From NCBI GenBank assembly GCA_016928855.1, contig JAFGKA010000191.1, forward strand, positions 1 to 48,992: a stretch of DNA of 48,992 bases, read 5' to 3'. The translations under genes were made by a program, and so were the position numbers. Below, in pieces: positions 48,376 through 48,992 of the stretch (positions within the stretch are counted from its first letter, which is position 1; each line of letters starts with the position of its first letter). The notes under the pieces were generated by a model. It was not told the origin of the DNA and searched no databases. It saw only the letters and a list, made by a program, of their open reading frames with translations. The DNA comes from Phycisphaerae bacterium (GTDB lineage: Bacteria > Planctomycetota > Phycisphaerae > UBA1845 > PWPN01).

Positions 48376-48992
48376 GCGATCCGGCGGAACCGCTGATTCC
48401 GGCACACGGTGGATACCGGCGTCTCAAGAGCTTTCAGGTCGCACAGTTGGCTTACGATGTGACGGTCCGGTTCTGCGACCGCTACGTCAACAAGCGCAGC
48501 CGAACGCATGACCAGATGGTGCAGGCGGCGCGTTCGGGCGTGCAGAACATCGCCGAAGGCAGCCAGGCGAGCGGCACATCGAAGAAGATGGAACTCAAGC
48601 TGACGAATGTGGCCCGTGCCAGCCTCGAAGAGCTGCGGCTGGACTACGAGGACTTTTTGCGCCAGCGGGGCTTGCGCCTGTGGGACAAGACTGATTCCCG
48701 CCGTCGGGAGCTGGTCGAGCGGCGCTGCCAGACGGCGGACGAAGTGGCGCAGTGGGTTAAAGAAGTTGCTTTGAGGGATGGACGATATGGACAGAATGGA
48801 CAGGCATCGCCACCGCGCCGGTCCAGATCGTCCATAGAGTCCATGACGTCCATCTACGCCGAGACCGCGGCCAACGCCGCCCTCGTCCTGATCGGCGTGG
48901 CGACGGCGATGCTCGACCGCCAGATCGCCGCCCAGGCGAACGCCTTCGAGAACGAAGGCGGATTCACCGAGCGGCTCTACCGAACACGCCAA
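48342..48992 (+). CDS. Four-helix-bundle protein (S23/IVP-like) with suffix domain, truncated by the window edge
   Basis: The frame is open to the last base, with 217 residues visible. After a short tail (MDRNGHDGRYGRDPAE) comes a four-helix bundle related to 23S rRNA intervening-sequence (IVP) proteins: YRRLKSFQVAQLAYDVTVRF, QMVQAARSGVQNIAEGSQAS, KKMELKLTNVARASLEELRL, ETADEVAQWVKE-type C-terminal helix. A Gly/Ser/Arg-rich linker follows, encoded by nonamer repeats. Then comes SIYAETAANAALVLIGVATAMLDRQI with FENEGGFTERLYRTR, matching the suffix domain seen on a family of such proteins. GGGGAGG at 48327-48333 is an ideal ribosome site for ATG 48342. Function is unknown in general; IVP proteins form pentameric helical bundles. 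Confidence 0.85.
   Translation, partial: MDRNGHDGRYGRDPAEPLIPAHGGYRRLKSFQVAQLAYDVTVRFCDRYVNKRSRTHDQMVQAARSGVQNIAEGSQASGTSKKMELKLTNVARASLEELRLDYEDFLRQRGLRLWDKTDSRRRELVERRCQTADEVAQWVKEVALRDGRYGQNGQASPPRRSRSSIESMTSIYAETAANAALVLIGVATAMLDRQIAAQANAFENEGGFTERLYRTRQ
48778..48853. repeat. Inverted nonamer arrays in the linker of the four-helix-bundle gene
   Basis: ATGGAC at 48778, 48787 and 48796 (period 9), then the complementary GTCCAG at 48821 and GTCCAT at 48830, 48839 and 48848 (period 9). The two arms can pair to form a long cruciform or RNA hairpin around about 48811. The period is a multiple of three, so gain or loss of units keeps the frame open. Confidence 0.75.

Noticed and set aside
48342-48853. 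CRISPR-like array
   Set aside because: The units are nonamers inside coding sequence, with no long repeats, unique spacers or cas genes.

Overview
The window is high-GC bacterial DNA that reads like a member of the Planctomycetota, most likely a Phycisphaerae-type lineage. The clues are secreted and lipoprotein sulfatases, FGE-like (SUMF1-fold) proteins behind paired dockerin-like calcium repeats, PEP-CTERM anchors, a DUF4091 lipoprotein, and a standalone rsmH outside a division cluster. The taxonomic call is inference; no rRNA gene is present. Most starts were chosen from Shine-Dalgarno (SD) sequences, so many genes are shorter than the longest open frame.

Layout, left to right. (1) 1-1137: the 3' part of murD. 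(2) 1282-11286: a tightly coupled surface-glycan operon with a Wzm/Wzt-type ABC exporter, an alkaline-phosphatase-superfamily enzyme, a coiled-coil protein, a GT2-GT4 fusion glycosyltransferase, a polytopic GT-C-like membrane protein and a phosphatase-superfamily lipoprotein. Almost every junction overlaps, and a hairpin terminator follows at 11443-11483. (3) 11569-17585: a very divergent chorismate synthase homologue, rsmH, an ABM-domain protein with an iron-type alcohol dehydrogenase, an interspersed palindromic repeat region and an APC-family permease. (4) 17842-26628: a secreted nitrilase-like amidohydrolase, an internally deleted transposase remnant, a sulfatase fused to a DUF4838-like glycosidase region, a discoidin fragment, a PEP-CTERM protein and a secreted esterase. 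(5) 27197-31072: three FGE-fold proteins; the first two are tandem paralogues, each with a similar promoter and followed by a near-identical terminator.

(6) 31307-35865: an accessory segment with a voltage-gated-type K+ channel, a PD-(D/E)xK nuclease, a basic-tailed hypothetical protein, two small excisionase-like HTH genes behind a palindromic operator, a frameshifted small gene and a DUF4258/XRE toxin-antitoxin pair. It abuts the 3' end of tRNA-Arg(CCU). No integrase or second att copy was found. (7) 36201-45509: a DUF4091/CBM9-like lipoprotein, a free glycogen-binding domain, an alpha-L-rhamnosidase plus sulfatase operon and an FG-GAP repeat lipoprotein. (8) 45600-48277: folD, hisC and hisB, followed by a four-helix-bundle gene that runs off the end and carries nonamer repeats.

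The window combines an apparently complete surface-polysaccharide export and decoration operon with machinery for breaking down sulfated, probably rhamnose-containing glycans. Points most worth a second look are the AroC homologue lacking several invariant active-site motifs, the FolD homologue with Lys-to-Gln and Gln-to-Leu changes at catalytic positions, the sulfatase-glycosidase fusion, the EF-hand/FGE tandem family and the inverted nonamer arrays in the last gene.
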